From DATKUC01 sp964553615 (GTDB lineage: Bacteria > Spirochaetota > Spirochaetia > DSM-27196 > DATKUC01), in NCBI GenBank assembly GCA_964553615.1, contig CAZKMA010000005.1, forward strand, positions 43,363-107,362: a DNA stretch of 64,000 bases, in the 5' to 3' direction. Below are positions 24,831 through 33,122 of this stretch, one piece after another. The position numbers were made by a program, and so were the translations under genes. The notes below the pieces were generated by a model. The model searched no databases and was not told the DNA's origin. It saw only the letters and a list, made by a program, of their open reading frames with translations. Position 1 is the stretch's first letter. Each line of letters starts with the position of its first letter.

Positions 24831-26341
24831 GCTTGTTCTCCGGATTCTACGCCGAGCATGAGCATCCCCAGCCGTTCACTATTCGCATCCTTTCGATCCA
24901 GAATTTCCATGAACCGGCCGCGATAGAGCACAGCAATGCGATCCGAGAGCGCAAGGAGTTCGTCCAGATCGAGCGACACGAGTATGACTCCGTGTCCCTC
25001 ATCCCGCATCCGCAGCAGCTCCCGATGCACAAACTCCGTGGCACCGATGTCGAGGCCCCGCGTCGGCTGATTCACCAGAAGAACTGCGGGCGAACTGAGA
25101 ATCTCCCGGGCAAGCACCACCTTCTGCTGGTTTCCGCCGGAAAGTTCGGATGCCGGCGCATCGGGATGCGGTGGCCGGACGTCGAACGCGGCAATTGCCC
25201 TGGATGCCAGCTCCTTCCAGTGGCGCAGATGCAGGTATCCCGCACGTGCATACGGTTCCTCATAATAGCGGCGGAGTGCAAGATTTTCGGACACGGTCAT
25301 TGGCAGAACGAGCCCCTCTTCCTGTCGATCTCCGGGTATATGCCCGAGCCCTGCTTCACGGCGCTTGCGGATTGAAAGATGCTCGATCCTTTTTCCCTCG
25401 AGCAGCACCTGCCCCTGCGCCGCGGATGCTCCGCTCAGAGCATCAATGAAGTCCTTCTGTCCATTTCCCTCAACTCCTGCAATACCGAGGATTTCTCCGC
25501 GGCGGAGCCACAGACTTACCGGTGATAGCCGACCGCTTGATAGCTCCCGGGTTTCGAGCACGACCGGACCAGGAGCGTTCTGCCCCCGATCCAACTCGTG
25601 GCTCACGTCCCGGCCAACCATCATCAGCGCAAGGTCACGCGACGACGCATTTGCGGCTTCCACCGACCCGACAAGCTCACCACGGCGGATGACCGTTATG
25701 CGGTCGGATACCTGCCGGACTTCGTCAAGCTTGTGGCTGATGAAGATGACAGAAAGCCCCCGCTTCGTGAACGCGGATATGGCAGTGAAAAGCTGGGTGC
25801 TCTCCTGCGGCGTCAGCATCGCCGTCGGCTCGTCGAGTATGAGAATTCTGGCATCCCGATAGAAGGCTTTCAGAATCTCGACACGCTGCCGTGCCCCTAC
25901 CTCGAGGTCTGAAACACGTGACCACGGGTCTACGTCCAGTCCATATTGAAGAGAGAGTTCTTCGATTCGTTCTGCGGTTGCGCGCAGGTCGAGGCGCAGG
26001 CCACGTCGCGACTCCCTGCCGAGGGCTACGTTTTCGACAACGCTCAATGCAGGGATGAGCATGAAGTGCTGGTGGACCATCCCGACACCCGCCTCGGCCG
26101 CATCCCGTGGGGATAACGGCGCATAGGGGGATCCCCACAGTTCAATGGATCCGGAGTCCGGACTGACCAGCCCGTACAGGATGTTCATGAACGTGGTTTT
26201 CCCCGCGCCGTTTTCGCCGAGTATTGCGTGAACTTCACCTGCCGAAAGGGAGAAGTCTATCCCCTTCAGGGCCTGAACGCCTCCAGGAAACTCCTTGGCA
26301 ACGTTCACGACCCGCAGCGCGACGGTGCCGCTCCGATCCAT
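24827..26341 (-). CDS. Nucleoside ABC transporter ATP-binding protein (two ABC domains)
   Basis: 504 residues with two tandem nucleotide-binding domains, like NupO/RbsA. Domain 1 has Walker A GENGAGKTT (about 43-51), the signature region VGARQRVEILKAF and Walker B ILILDEPTAML. Domain 2 has the degenerate P-loop GVEGNGQKD, typical of this family, with the signature LSGGNQQKVVLAREIL and the VLLVNQPTRGLD Walker B, in which Asn-Gln replaces Asp-Glu. It powers the import of nucleosides. It begins 5 bases after the binding-protein stop and overlaps the permease gene. Confidence 0.93.
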   Translation of the reverse strand: MDRSGTVALRVVNVAKEFPGGVQALKGIDFSLSAGEVHAILGENGAGKTTFMNILYGLVSPDSGSIELWGSPYAPLSPRDAAEAGVGMVHQHFMLIPALSVVENVALGRESRRGLRLDLRATAERIEELSLQYGLDVDPWSRVSDLEVGARQRVEILKAFYRDARILILDEPTAMLTPQESTQLFTAISAFTKRGLSVIFISHKLDEVRQVSDRITVIRRGELVGSVEAANASSRDLALMMVGRDVSHELDRGQNAPGPVVLETRELSSGRLSPVSLWLRRGEILGIAGVEGNGQKDFIDALSGASAAQGQVLLEGKRIEHLSIRKRREAGLGHIPGDRQEEGLVLPMTVSENLALRRYYEEPYARAGYLHLRHWKELASRAIAAFDVRPPHPDAPASELSGGNQQKVVLAREILSSPAVLLVNQPTRGLDIGATEFVHRELLRMRDEGHGVILVSLDLDELLALSDRIAVLYRGRFMEILDRKDANSERLGMLMLGVESGEQA

Positions 26342-26345
26342 TCTG

Positions 26346-27392
26346 TTATTTCTGCTTTGAGACCCAGTCCGGGATCTTCGGGCTCACGGTGATCTGGCCG
26401 TCAATAATCTTCTGCTTCAGAGCATCCACTTTGTCCACGATGCTCTTTGGAATTCCCTTCAGCACAGGACTGATGTCAACGCCGTGATTCTTCAGATCAT
26501 AGGTAACAACCCCGGGCTGGAACTTCCCGTTTTGAAGGTTCTTTACGGTATCGAAGACCGCGACATTCACGAGCTTGCTTGTGCTGGTGAGTACGTGGGC
26601 AGGGGCAAGATATGCCTGATTGGAGTCTGCGCCAATCGCATAGAACCCTCCGTCTTTTGCCGCCTGAATTACGCCGAGACCCGTGCCACCCGCAAGCTGA
26701 TAGACGATATCCGCCCCTTTACTGTGCTGTGCCAGCGCAAGCGACTTGCCGGATGCCGGATCATTGAAATTGCCGGTGTATCCATGCAGCACCGTGATGT
26801 TTGGATCCACATAATGCGCGCCCTGGAAATAGCCAGCCATGTAGATATCGACAGGCGGAATCTGCATGCCACCTACGACGCCGATTGTGTTGTTGTGTCT
26901 GAGGCCGGAAATGCTCTTGTCCTGCTCCACATAGGCCGCAAGTGCCCCCGCCAGAAATCCGATTTGCTGCGACGCGAACACCGCGGTCGTAAGATTCGGA
27001 ATACCTGAAACCGGTTCGTCTATGAGCAGAAATTTGACGTTGGGATACTCCTTGGAAACCTGCGTAATGGCATCCTTCATGAGAAATCCCACCCCGATGA
27101 CGAGGTTGTACCCGGCTTTCGCGAAACGGGTCATGTCCGGAACGTAATCGCTCTGGCCCTTCGCCACGACCGCGGTACCCTTTACGCCAAGTTTCTTCTC
27201 CGCATCGACAAGCCCCTGGTAAGTCAGCTGATTGAAGCTGTGGTCATTGAGGCCGCCTACGTCCGCGACCATTCCGACCTTCATCACCGGTGCTGCGTTC
27301 GTCGATTCCTTTTGTCCGCCGGCAAACGCAGTTCCCGCGCTCATAGCCAGGATGAAGACCACGGACATGAGGGACACCATTAACTTCTTCAC
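26346..27392 (-). CDS. BMP-family nucleoside-binding protein
   Basis: 348 residues from GTG 27392, chosen because GAGGAGG lies six bases before it. The signal peptide ends AGTAFAGGQKES, without a lipobox cysteine. The Bmp (Med/PnrA) fold marks are VGMVADVGGLNDHSFNQL, VIGVGFLMKDAITQV, FLLIDEPVSGIPNLTTAVF and GADIVYQLAGGTGLGVIQAA; the last also appears in PnrA/TmpC, the purine nucleoside receptor of Treponema pallidum. The Asp and Phe residues of the N-terminal loop contact the nucleoside in that protein. Co-operonic with ahcY upstream. Confidence 0.93.
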   Translation of the reverse strand: MKKLMVSLMSVVFILAMSAGTAFAGGQKESTNAAPVMKVGMVADVGGLNDHSFNQLTYQGLVDAEKKLGVKGTAVVAKGQSDYVPDMTRFAKAGYNLVIGVGFLMKDAITQVSKEYPNVKFLLIDEPVSGIPNLTTAVFASQQIGFLAGALAAYVEQDKSISGLRHNNTIGVVGGMQIPPVDIYMAGYFQGAHYVDPNITVLHGYTGNFNDPASGKSLALAQHSKGADIVYQLAGGTGLGVIQAAKDGGFYAIGADSNQAYLAPAHVLTSTSKLVNVAVFDTVKNLQNGKFQPGVVTYDLKNHGVDISPVLKGIPKSIVDKVDALKQKIIDGQITVSPKIPDWVSKQK

Positions 27393-27452
27393 GATAATCC
27401 TCCTCTTGAGTAACATTGAGTTCTCCAATTTTCGTACATGTGAGCGTATCGA

Positions 27453-28700
27453 TCATTGCGCACTGCGCAGATACGCCTCTTGTTCACCGGTAAGCTCATC
27501 TATCCGGATGCCAAGCGTCTCGAGCTTGAGCCGCGCAACCGCGTTATCAATCTCCTCCGGAACCGGGTAAACATCGGCATTCAACTCGCCTCGGTGTTCG
27601 GCAACATACCGCGCGGACAAGGCCTGGAGCGCGAAGCTCGTGTCCATTATCTCTGCAGGGTGACCATCGCCACAGGTAATGTTTACCAGACCCCCGCCGC
27701 CAAGAAGGTAAACCGTTCGACCGCCGGCCATGCGATACGCGGTAATGTTCTCTCGAACTTCTTCTTCCGCGGCCGAAAGTGACCGCAGTGCAACCAGGTC
27801 AATCTCGGCGTTGAAATGTCCCGCATTTGCAAGAATTGCGCCGTCATGCATAAGGGCGAAGTGATCGCGGGAAAGTGCCTTCGTGCCGCCGGATACAGTC
27901 AGAAAAAAGTCGCCGATCGCCGCGGCCTCCTGCATCGGCATGACCCGGAAACCGTCCATGACAGCTTCCACCGCCTTGATAGGATCCACTTCGCAGACAA
28001 TGACTTCGGCCCCGAGACCTTTCGCCCGCATGGCGCACCCTTTTCCGCACCAGCCATATCCGACGATAACCGCCCGGCTTCCTGCAATATTGAGATTGGT
28101 CGTTCGCATGATGGCTTCCCAGGTGGACTGACCGGTACCGTACCGGTTGTCAAAGAGAAACTTGCACTGGGCATTGTTTACCAGAAGCACCGGAAAACGA
28201 AGCCTCCCTTCACGGGCGAGGGCACTGTCGCGGATCACGCCGGACGTGGTCTCCTCGCAGGCGCCGTACACCTGTTCGATGAGTTCGGGCCGGTGGACGT
28301 GCAGATCATGCACGAGGTCCCCTCCATCATCGATCACGATGTTCGGCTCAATGTCTATTGCGAGCAGATGCTGCTCCTGAAACTCGGAAGGCGATGCCCC
28401 GTGAGTTGCGTAGACGTGCAGGCCGCGCTCCGCCACGGCGGCTGCCACATCATCCTTGGTCGACAGAGAGTTGCTGCCGGTCACCGAAACGTCCGCACCG
28501 CCGGCCGCAAATATCTCTGCGAGATAGGCGGTCTTCGCTTCGAAGTGCACGCTCACGGCAACACGCAACCCGGCGAAGGTCTGTTCTCTGCGGAACTCCT
28601 CTTCGAGCCGGTTGAGGATGGGCATATTTCGCCGAACCCATTCAATTTTGCGCCGACCTTCGGGAGCAAGGGCCGGGTCATAAATCTGAGACTGACGCAT
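27453..28700 (-). CDS. ahcY: Adenosylhomocysteinase
   Basis: 415 residues from ATG 28700, with GGAAAGGG eight bases before it; upstream in-frame codons to 28841 do not look like protein. The enzyme hydrolyses S-adenosylhomocysteine to adenosine and homocysteine with bound NAD. Conserved blocks: SVHFEAKTAYLAEIF (substrate domain), GACEETTSGVIR, VLLVNNAQCKFLFDNRYGTG, the NAD loop VIVGYGWCGKGCAMRAKGLG, and ILANAGHFNAEIDL; the protein ends EQEAYLRSAQ rather than the usual Lys-Tyr-Tyr-Arg-Tyr tail. It is of the shorter bacterial/archaeal type. It leads the operon with a nucleoside importer, which could recycle adenosine. Confidence 0.94.
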   Translation of the reverse strand: MRQSQIYDPALAPEGRRKIEWVRRNMPILNRLEEEFRREQTFAGLRVAVSVHFEAKTAYLAEIFAAGGADVSVTGSNSLSTKDDVAAAVAERGLHVYATHGASPSEFQEQHLLAIDIEPNIVIDDGGDLVHDLHVHRPELIEQVYGACEETTSGVIRDSALAREGRLRFPVLLVNNAQCKFLFDNRYGTGQSTWEAIMRTTNLNIAGSRAVIVGYGWCGKGCAMRAKGLGAEVIVCEVDPIKAVEAVMDGFRVMPMQEAAAIGDFFLTVSGGTKALSRDHFALMHDGAILANAGHFNAEIDLVALRSLSAAEEEVRENITAYRMAGGRTVYLLGGGGLVNITCGDGHPAEIMDTSFALQALSARYVAEHRGELNADVYPVPEEIDNAVARLKLETLGIRIDELTGEQEAYLRSAQ

Positions 28701-28717
28701 GGCGAACCCTTTCCGTC

Positions 28718-28733
28718 CCCAGTGGGGCGTGAG
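28718..28733 (-). promoter_or_regulatory. Hairpin just before the ahcY ribosome site
   Basis: CGCCCCACTGGGGACG can fold into a short CCC/GGG stem immediately upstream of the GGAAAGGG ribosome site. With a leader of about 180 bases and another possible stem (AGATGC to GCATCT) further up, it might regulate translation. The known SAH riboswitch core was not found. Confidence 0.3.
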
Positions 28734-28885
28734 TGCGAATTGTGTGCTGATCGGGTACTGAAGTCCAGAAGACGGGATAGTGACACTCAGATGCAGAGTA
28801 GCTCCGGGAAGCATCTCTACGGAAGAAAAACGAATTCTCAAACATAAACACTGCTCGACTCCGCTGCTCCAAGTTAGGCGGAATA

Positions 28886-28914
28886 AGTATAGCTTTCCGG
28901 TACTATACAGTCAA
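28886..28914 (-). promoter_or_regulatory. Promoter of the ahcY-bmp operon
   Basis: On the minus strand TTGACT (28914-28909) and TATACT (28891-28886) are 17 bp apart, both one base from consensus. Transcription would begin about 180 bases before the ahcY ATG. Confidence 0.75.
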
Positions 28915-28941
28915 GCAATGCGGAGAAGAGCTCGATGAGAG

Positions 28942-30018
28942 TCAGTTTCCTGCTGTAAGGGTCCCGAGGCTCTCGTGGTATGGTGCACGGAGAATGCCAA
29001 TTTCGGTAATGAGTCCGGTTACCAGATTGTTCGGGGTAATATCGAACGCAGGGTTCCATACTTTTACATCCTTCGGGGCCGTTCGGCGGTCACCGAAGAA
29101 TCGGACCTCTTCGGGATCCCGTTCCTCGATTGGGATTTCGGCTCCGGTGGCGGTATCCAGGTCGACGGTGGATGAGGGGCAGGCAACGTAGAACGGGATG
29201 TCGAAGCGGTTCGCGAGCAATGCGACCCCGAAGGTACCGATCTTGTTCGCCACATCTCCGTTGGCGGCAACTCTGTCGGTCCCCACGATAACCAGGTCCA
29301 CCTTTCCGGACGCCATGAGACTGGCAGCCATGTTGTCACAGATGACGGTTACGTCGATTCCGGACTGTTGCAGCTCCCAGCTGGTAAGCCGGGCGCCCTG
29401 GAGAAGAGGTCGGGTCTCGTCGGCGTACACTCGAAAGCCGATACCCTTCTGGTGCGCGAGATACATCGGCGCAGTCGCAGTTCCGAGAATCGATGTGGCA
29501 AGCGCTCCTGCATTGCAGTGGGTTAGAATGCCAGTGCCTTCCCGAATCAGCGGCAGACCCGCCGCTCCAATTCCGCGGCACAGATTCATGTCCTCCTGAT
29601 GAATCTTCTGCGCTTCATTCTGAAGGAGGTCGAGGAGCACCGCCGTACCCTCCCCTTCGAGCGCTGCGGCGCGGGCGGTTCTTACCATCCGTTTCAGCGC
29701 CCAGGAAAGGTTGACGGCCGTCGGACGCGCGCTGTCCAGGTAATCTGCAATTTCTTCGAGTTTTCCAAGGAACGCGTCCGCCGGGAGATTCCTGAACTGG
29801 CGTACGCCGATGAACAGTCCATACGCGCCGGCAATGCCGATGGCGGGAGCTCCCCGCACCTTGAGCATTTTTATTGAGTCCCAGACCTGTTCGGCACTCT
29901 TCTGCTCCTCCCGAACCACATCCACCGGGAGCCGTGTCTGGTCGAGAAAGAACAGCCGCCCGTCCTCCCAGGAAACGGAACGCAGCTCGGATTGACCGCT
30001 TGTTGTATCACTCGCCAT
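28942..30018 (-). CDS. mtnA: S-methyl-5-thioribose-1-phosphate isomerase
   Basis: 358 residues, the normal size. MtnA converts methylthioribose 1-phosphate to methylthioribulose 1-phosphate in methionine salvage; some bacteria use it on deoxyribose- or ribose-1-phosphate as well. Seen are MLKVRGAPAIGIAGAYG (substrate loop), GILTHCNAGALATSILG with the catalytic cysteine, DMAASLMASGKVDLVIVGTDRVAANGDV with the catalytic aspartate (split across the motif), and the C-terminal FDITPNNLVTGLITEIG. GAGGAAG precedes the ATG. It is between the MTA/SAH deaminase gene upstream and ahcY downstream. The later salvage enzymes (mtnB, mtnD, mtnK) are not in the window. Confidence 0.94.
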   Translation of the reverse strand: MASDTTSGQSELRSVSWEDGRLFFLDQTRLPVDVVREEQKSAEQVWDSIKMLKVRGAPAIGIAGAYGLFIGVRQFRNLPADAFLGKLEEIADYLDSARPTAVNLSWALKRMVRTARAAALEGEGTAVLLDLLQNEAQKIHQEDMNLCRGIGAAGLPLIREGTGILTHCNAGALATSILGTATAPMYLAHQKGIGFRVYADETRPLLQGARLTSWELQQSGIDVTVICDNMAASLMASGKVDLVIVGTDRVAANGDVANKIGTFGVALLANRFDIPFYVACPSSTVDLDTATGAEIPIEERDPEEVRFFGDRRTAPKDVKVWNPAFDITPNNLVTGLITEIGILRAPYHESLGTLTAGN

Positions 30019-30046
30019 ATGTCTTCCTCATTTCATTCCTACGCTG

Positions 30047-31321
30047 TCAGACCGTCTCCGGAATCAAACGCCTGAGCCGGTCAAAACAGGATTGCACGTT
30101 CTGCCTGATCTCGTCAAAGCCCGGAATAATCCGGTCCTCCATAAGAACGCGCCCGGCGGAGAGCAGTGTCTTCACGCACTGTCCCGATGCACCGTACACC
30201 AGAGAAGAAGTCAGATCCCACAACGGAATCATTTCGGGTCCCGTAATGTCAACCAGCATCAGGTCCGCTTCCATTCCCACCCTCACAGCTCCGCCCCCGG
30301 TGCCAAAAAAGTCTGCTCCCGCCTCGGTTGCAATCCGGAAGATCTCTTTTGCAGTCATAAGCGTGGCATCCCCTGAACCGACCTTCAGGAGAAGGGCCGC
30401 CAGCTTCATCTCTTCGACCATGTCGAGGTTGTTGTTGGAAGCAGCGCCGTCGGTTCCGAGAAGAATCGGGATCCCCCGCTCTTTCAGGCGGAAATATGGG
30501 AAGACTCCCGAAGAGAGCTTCATGTTGGAGGCGGGATTATGGACCACGGTTACGCCCCGGTCGGCAAGAATGTCGATATCCCGATCGGTCAGGTGAACTG
30601 CATGGGCCGCAACAACCCGGTCGCTCAGCAATCCAAGATCGTTCAGGTACTCCACCGGAGTCAGGCCGTCGTGTTCCCGGCGGCAGTCTGAGACCTCCTT
30701 GTCCGTCTCCGCGAGATGGATATGCACCTTCAGCCCGAGTTCGGCGGAAAAATCTCTCACCCACTCTATGGAAAAGCGGCTGGCCGTATACACCGCATGG
30801 AGCGCAACACCGAGACCGACGCCGGAAGGAGGGATCGCTTCGGCGAAGAACCGCTCACAGTCCCGCGACTGCAGCTTTCCCTGCTCCTCATCCATCCCGT
30901 CAATTATCGGGAAGTGAACAAGAGCTTTCATCGGAACCGCCTCGAGCGCCCGCAGGGCAGTCCGGGGGCTCATATACATTTCGTTGAAGAATCCGGTTCC
31001 GGTCCGGATCATCTCCGCCAGCGCAAGGCGGTTGCCCCAGTAGAAGTCCGCCTCGGTGTACTGCTTTTCGAGTGGCCACATCCTTTCGGTCAGCCACTCG
31101 TGCAGATGAAGATCATCTCCTGCTCCGCGCAGAAGCGACATTGGAGAGTGCGTATGCCCATTTATGAGAGACGGAACCGCTGCGGTCCCTGAGCCGTCTA
31201 TTATCCGCGCATCAGGGTGCATCGGCACGAGATTGGAAGAAATTCCTTCAATCCGCGAATCCTCGATCAATATGTCGCGGACCTCGTTGTCCACCCGGGT
31301 GTTCACTATTATGCTCTTCAT
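30047..31321 (-). CDS. mtaD: 5-methylthioadenosine/S-adenosylhomocysteine deaminase
   Basis: 424 residues from ATG 31321, which has GAAGGA nine bases before it. It is an amidohydrolase-fold enzyme that removes the 6-amino group from MTA, SAH or adenosine. Metal ligands are visible: INGHTHSPMSLLRGAGDD (His-x-His), KVHIHLAETDKEV, VVAAHAVHLTDRD and LLGTDGAASNNNLDM with the catalytic aspartate; SAMHxxSD-like substrate loop is replaced by family-typical sequence. It starts 10 bases after the stop of the nucleoside phosphorylase gene, and mtnA follows after 28 bases, so the three probably form one unit. Other members (guanine or chlorohydrolase types) are less likely given the neighbours. Confidence 0.9.
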   Translation of the reverse strand: MKSIIVNTRVDNEVRDILIEDSRIEGISSNLVPMHPDARIIDGSGTAAVPSLINGHTHSPMSLLRGAGDDLHLHEWLTERMWPLEKQYTEADFYWGNRLALAEMIRTGTGFFNEMYMSPRTALRALEAVPMKALVHFPIIDGMDEEQGKLQSRDCERFFAEAIPPSGVGLGVALHAVYTASRFSIEWVRDFSAELGLKVHIHLAETDKEVSDCRREHDGLTPVEYLNDLGLLSDRVVAAHAVHLTDRDIDILADRGVTVVHNPASNMKLSSGVFPYFRLKERGIPILLGTDGAASNNNLDMVEEMKLAALLLKVGSGDATLMTAKEIFRIATEAGADFFGTGGGAVRVGMEADLMLVDITGPEMIPLWDLTSSLVYGASGQCVKTLLSAGRVLMEDRIIPGFDEIRQNVQSCFDRLRRLIPETV

Positions 31322-31331
31322 CCGCGTTCCT

Positions 31332-32162
31332 TCAGTTGGAAATATCGTCGGGCAGAAGACGCAGGAACTCCCGCACAACCGCTGCAAACAGCTCTCGCAC
31401 GCGTCGTCCGGTCTCCATCACCTCGTCCTCTGATATCGGTTGATCAAGAATCCCCGCAGCCATGTTGGAAATGCAGGAGACACCGGCGGTATGGATTCCG
31501 CAATGTGCGGCTGCAATTGCCTCGGGCACGGTGGACATCCCGACCGCATCCGCACCGAGGAAACGAGCCATTCTGATCTCTGCAGGCGTTTCGAAGGACG
31601 GTCCGGTGAGCCAGCCGTAGACTCCTTCTCGCAGGGACGTACCTGCATTGCCGGCCGCCTCCCGAAGGCAGGTACCCATCTCAGTTGACCAGCACGAGCT
31701 CATGTCCGGGAAACGGTCGCCGAGTCCAGGATCATTCGGTCCGCGAAGCGGATTGCGATTCGCCAGGTTGATGTGATCGGTAATGAGCATGAGATCCCCC
31801 GGAGAGAAATTCCGGTTTACCCCGCCTGCCGCATTGGTCAGGAAAAGACGACCACAACCAAGATGCCTCAGAAGCCGAACCGGAGAAACGATCTGTTCCA
31901 GACTATACCCTTCGTAGAAATGGAAGCGCCCTTTCAGAACAAGAACCTTCTTCCCCGACAGCGTTCCCGCCACCATTTCCGACACGTGGCCCGGCGCAGT
32001 GGACACAGGGAATCCCGGTAGATCACCATACCGAATCTTCACCGTATCCTCTATCTCCTCCGCGAGAGAGCTCAATCCCGAGCCGAGCACCATGGCGAGA
32101 TCAGGAACAAATCCGCATCGGTCCAGGACGATATCCGCGGCATTCTTCAAATCGGTCCTCAT
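31332..32162 (-). CDS. Purine nucleoside phosphorylase, trimeric type
   Basis: 276 residues. It splits purine (deoxy)nucleosides with phosphate. Family blocks: MVLGSGLSSLAEEI (phosphate loop), GHVSEMVAGTLSGKKVLVLKG with the phosphate-binding His, GRFHFYEGYS, FLTNAAGGVN, GPSFETPAEIRMAR and GADAVGMSTVPEAIAAAHCGI, then SNMAAGI. The asparagine in SNMAAG fits 6-oxopurine-specific PNPs, so after MtaD deaminates MTA to methylthioinosine this enzyme could release hypoxanthine and methylthioribose 1-phosphate, the substrate of the adjacent mtnA. The chain MtaD - PNP - MtnA is known from Pseudomonas-type MTA salvage; that it works here is inferred. No strong ribosome site is seen. Confidence 0.9.
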   Translation of the reverse strand: MRTDLKNAADIVLDRCGFVPDLAMVLGSGLSSLAEEIEDTVKIRYGDLPGFPVSTAPGHVSEMVAGTLSGKKVLVLKGRFHFYEGYSLEQIVSPVRLLRHLGCGRLFLTNAAGGVNRNFSPGDLMLITDHINLANRNPLRGPNDPGLGDRFPDMSSCWSTEMGTCLREAAGNAGTSLREGVYGWLTGPSFETPAEIRMARFLGADAVGMSTVPEAIAAAHCGIHTAGVSCISNMAAGILDQPISEDEVMETGRRVRELFAAVVREFLRLLPDDISN

Positions 32163-32177
32163 GCCCGGCGTCCCCGA

Positions 32178-33023
32178 TCAGTTTGCGCCGGCGGACGAAC
32201 CGTCTGCAAACACCGTATGAAGCCACTCGGTGCACATGGACATCCAGGAGGCTACATGCGGGTTCTCTCTGCCCGGACCGTCGGCCGTCTCCTCTGTTGC
32301 GAGTGACAGACCGTGACTGCCGTCCGGATAGACATGCAACTCGAAAGGTATGCCACTTGAGCGCAGGGCATTGGCAAAGAGCAGAGTATTCTCCACCGGA
32401 ACTCCGGCATCCTCGAACGTATGCCAGAGAAATGACGGGGGCGTATTCTGACTGACATGCAGCTCGAGCGACATCTCCTGCCGCTCATGCCGGTCGGCAT
32501 CCTGGCCGAGGAGATTTTCGAACGAACCCTCATGCGCATGGGTGCCCGAGGTAATGACCGGATAGGCAAGCACCAGCGCGTTCGGCCGATTCTCCGGCAG
32601 GACTATTCCTGGAATACCCTCCAGATATGACTTCATCCAGTGAACGCCGAGGCTCGCGGCAAGATGCCCCCCGGCGGAAAAACCACAGACCGCTATTTCA
32701 GCGGGATTAACGCGCCACGCCGACGCGTTCTCCCGGATCAAACACATTGCCCGCGAAAGGTCGCGCAACGGCTGCGGGTGGCGCCTCGGCGCAACGCTGT
32801 ACGTCAGGACGCACGCGTGGAATCCTGCGGCATTGAATTGAAGTGCAATCGGCTCGGCTTCGCGCGGCGAAACGAATCGATAGCCGCCACCCGGGCAGAT
32901 GAGAACAAGCGGTCTTTTTTTCTCTCCGCTCAATACATAGGTCTCCATTGAAGGTCGAAAACCATCGGCACCCTTTCCCTCGTACTCGTACCCTTCCCAG
33001 ATATCAATGCGCTGTGCATACAT
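32178..33023 (-). CDS. Alpha/beta hydrolase, acetyl-xylan-esterase-like
   Basis: 281 residues from ATG 33023 (GGAGG ten bases upstream). The fold resembles the BD-FAE/Axe esterases: RPLVLICPGGGYRFVSPRE gives the oxyanion HGG-like loop, AVCGFSAGGHLAAS the GxSxG nucleophile, and HTFEDAGVPVENTL and PDGSHGLSLA the catalytic Asp and His. It probably removes acetyl or other acyl groups from sugars. There is no signal peptide, so it acts inside the cell on imported material. It precedes the nucleoside phosphorylase gene by 15 bases, but a metabolic link is not evident. Confidence 0.87.
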   Translation of the reverse strand: MYAQRIDIWEGYEYEGKGADGFRPSMETYVLSGEKKRPLVLICPGGGYRFVSPREAEPIALQFNAAGFHACVLTYSVAPRRHPQPLRDLSRAMCLIRENASAWRVNPAEIAVCGFSAGGHLAASLGVHWMKSYLEGIPGIVLPENRPNALVLAYPVITSGTHAHEGSFENLLGQDADRHERQEMSLELHVSQNTPPSFLWHTFEDAGVPVENTLLFANALRSSGIPFELHVYPDGSHGLSLATEETADGPGRENPHVASWMSMCTEWLHTVFADGSSAGAN

Positions 33024-33122
33024 GTTTGCATCACCTCCACGTGCTTTCTCGCGGCCGATCACACTGCTCGGCTTCCCTCAGCATGCCCGGAATCATCCGG
33101 AAAAGCCACCCTCTATTCCGCC

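Noticed and set aside
28701..28880. SAH riboswitch before ahcY
   Set aside because: The conserved SAH riboswitch core could not be found in the leader, although some stems exist.
31217..31320. A separate gene between the deaminase and the phosphorylase
   Set aside because: The deaminase starts at 31321 with a ribosome site and the phosphorylase stop is 10 bases away, leaving no room.
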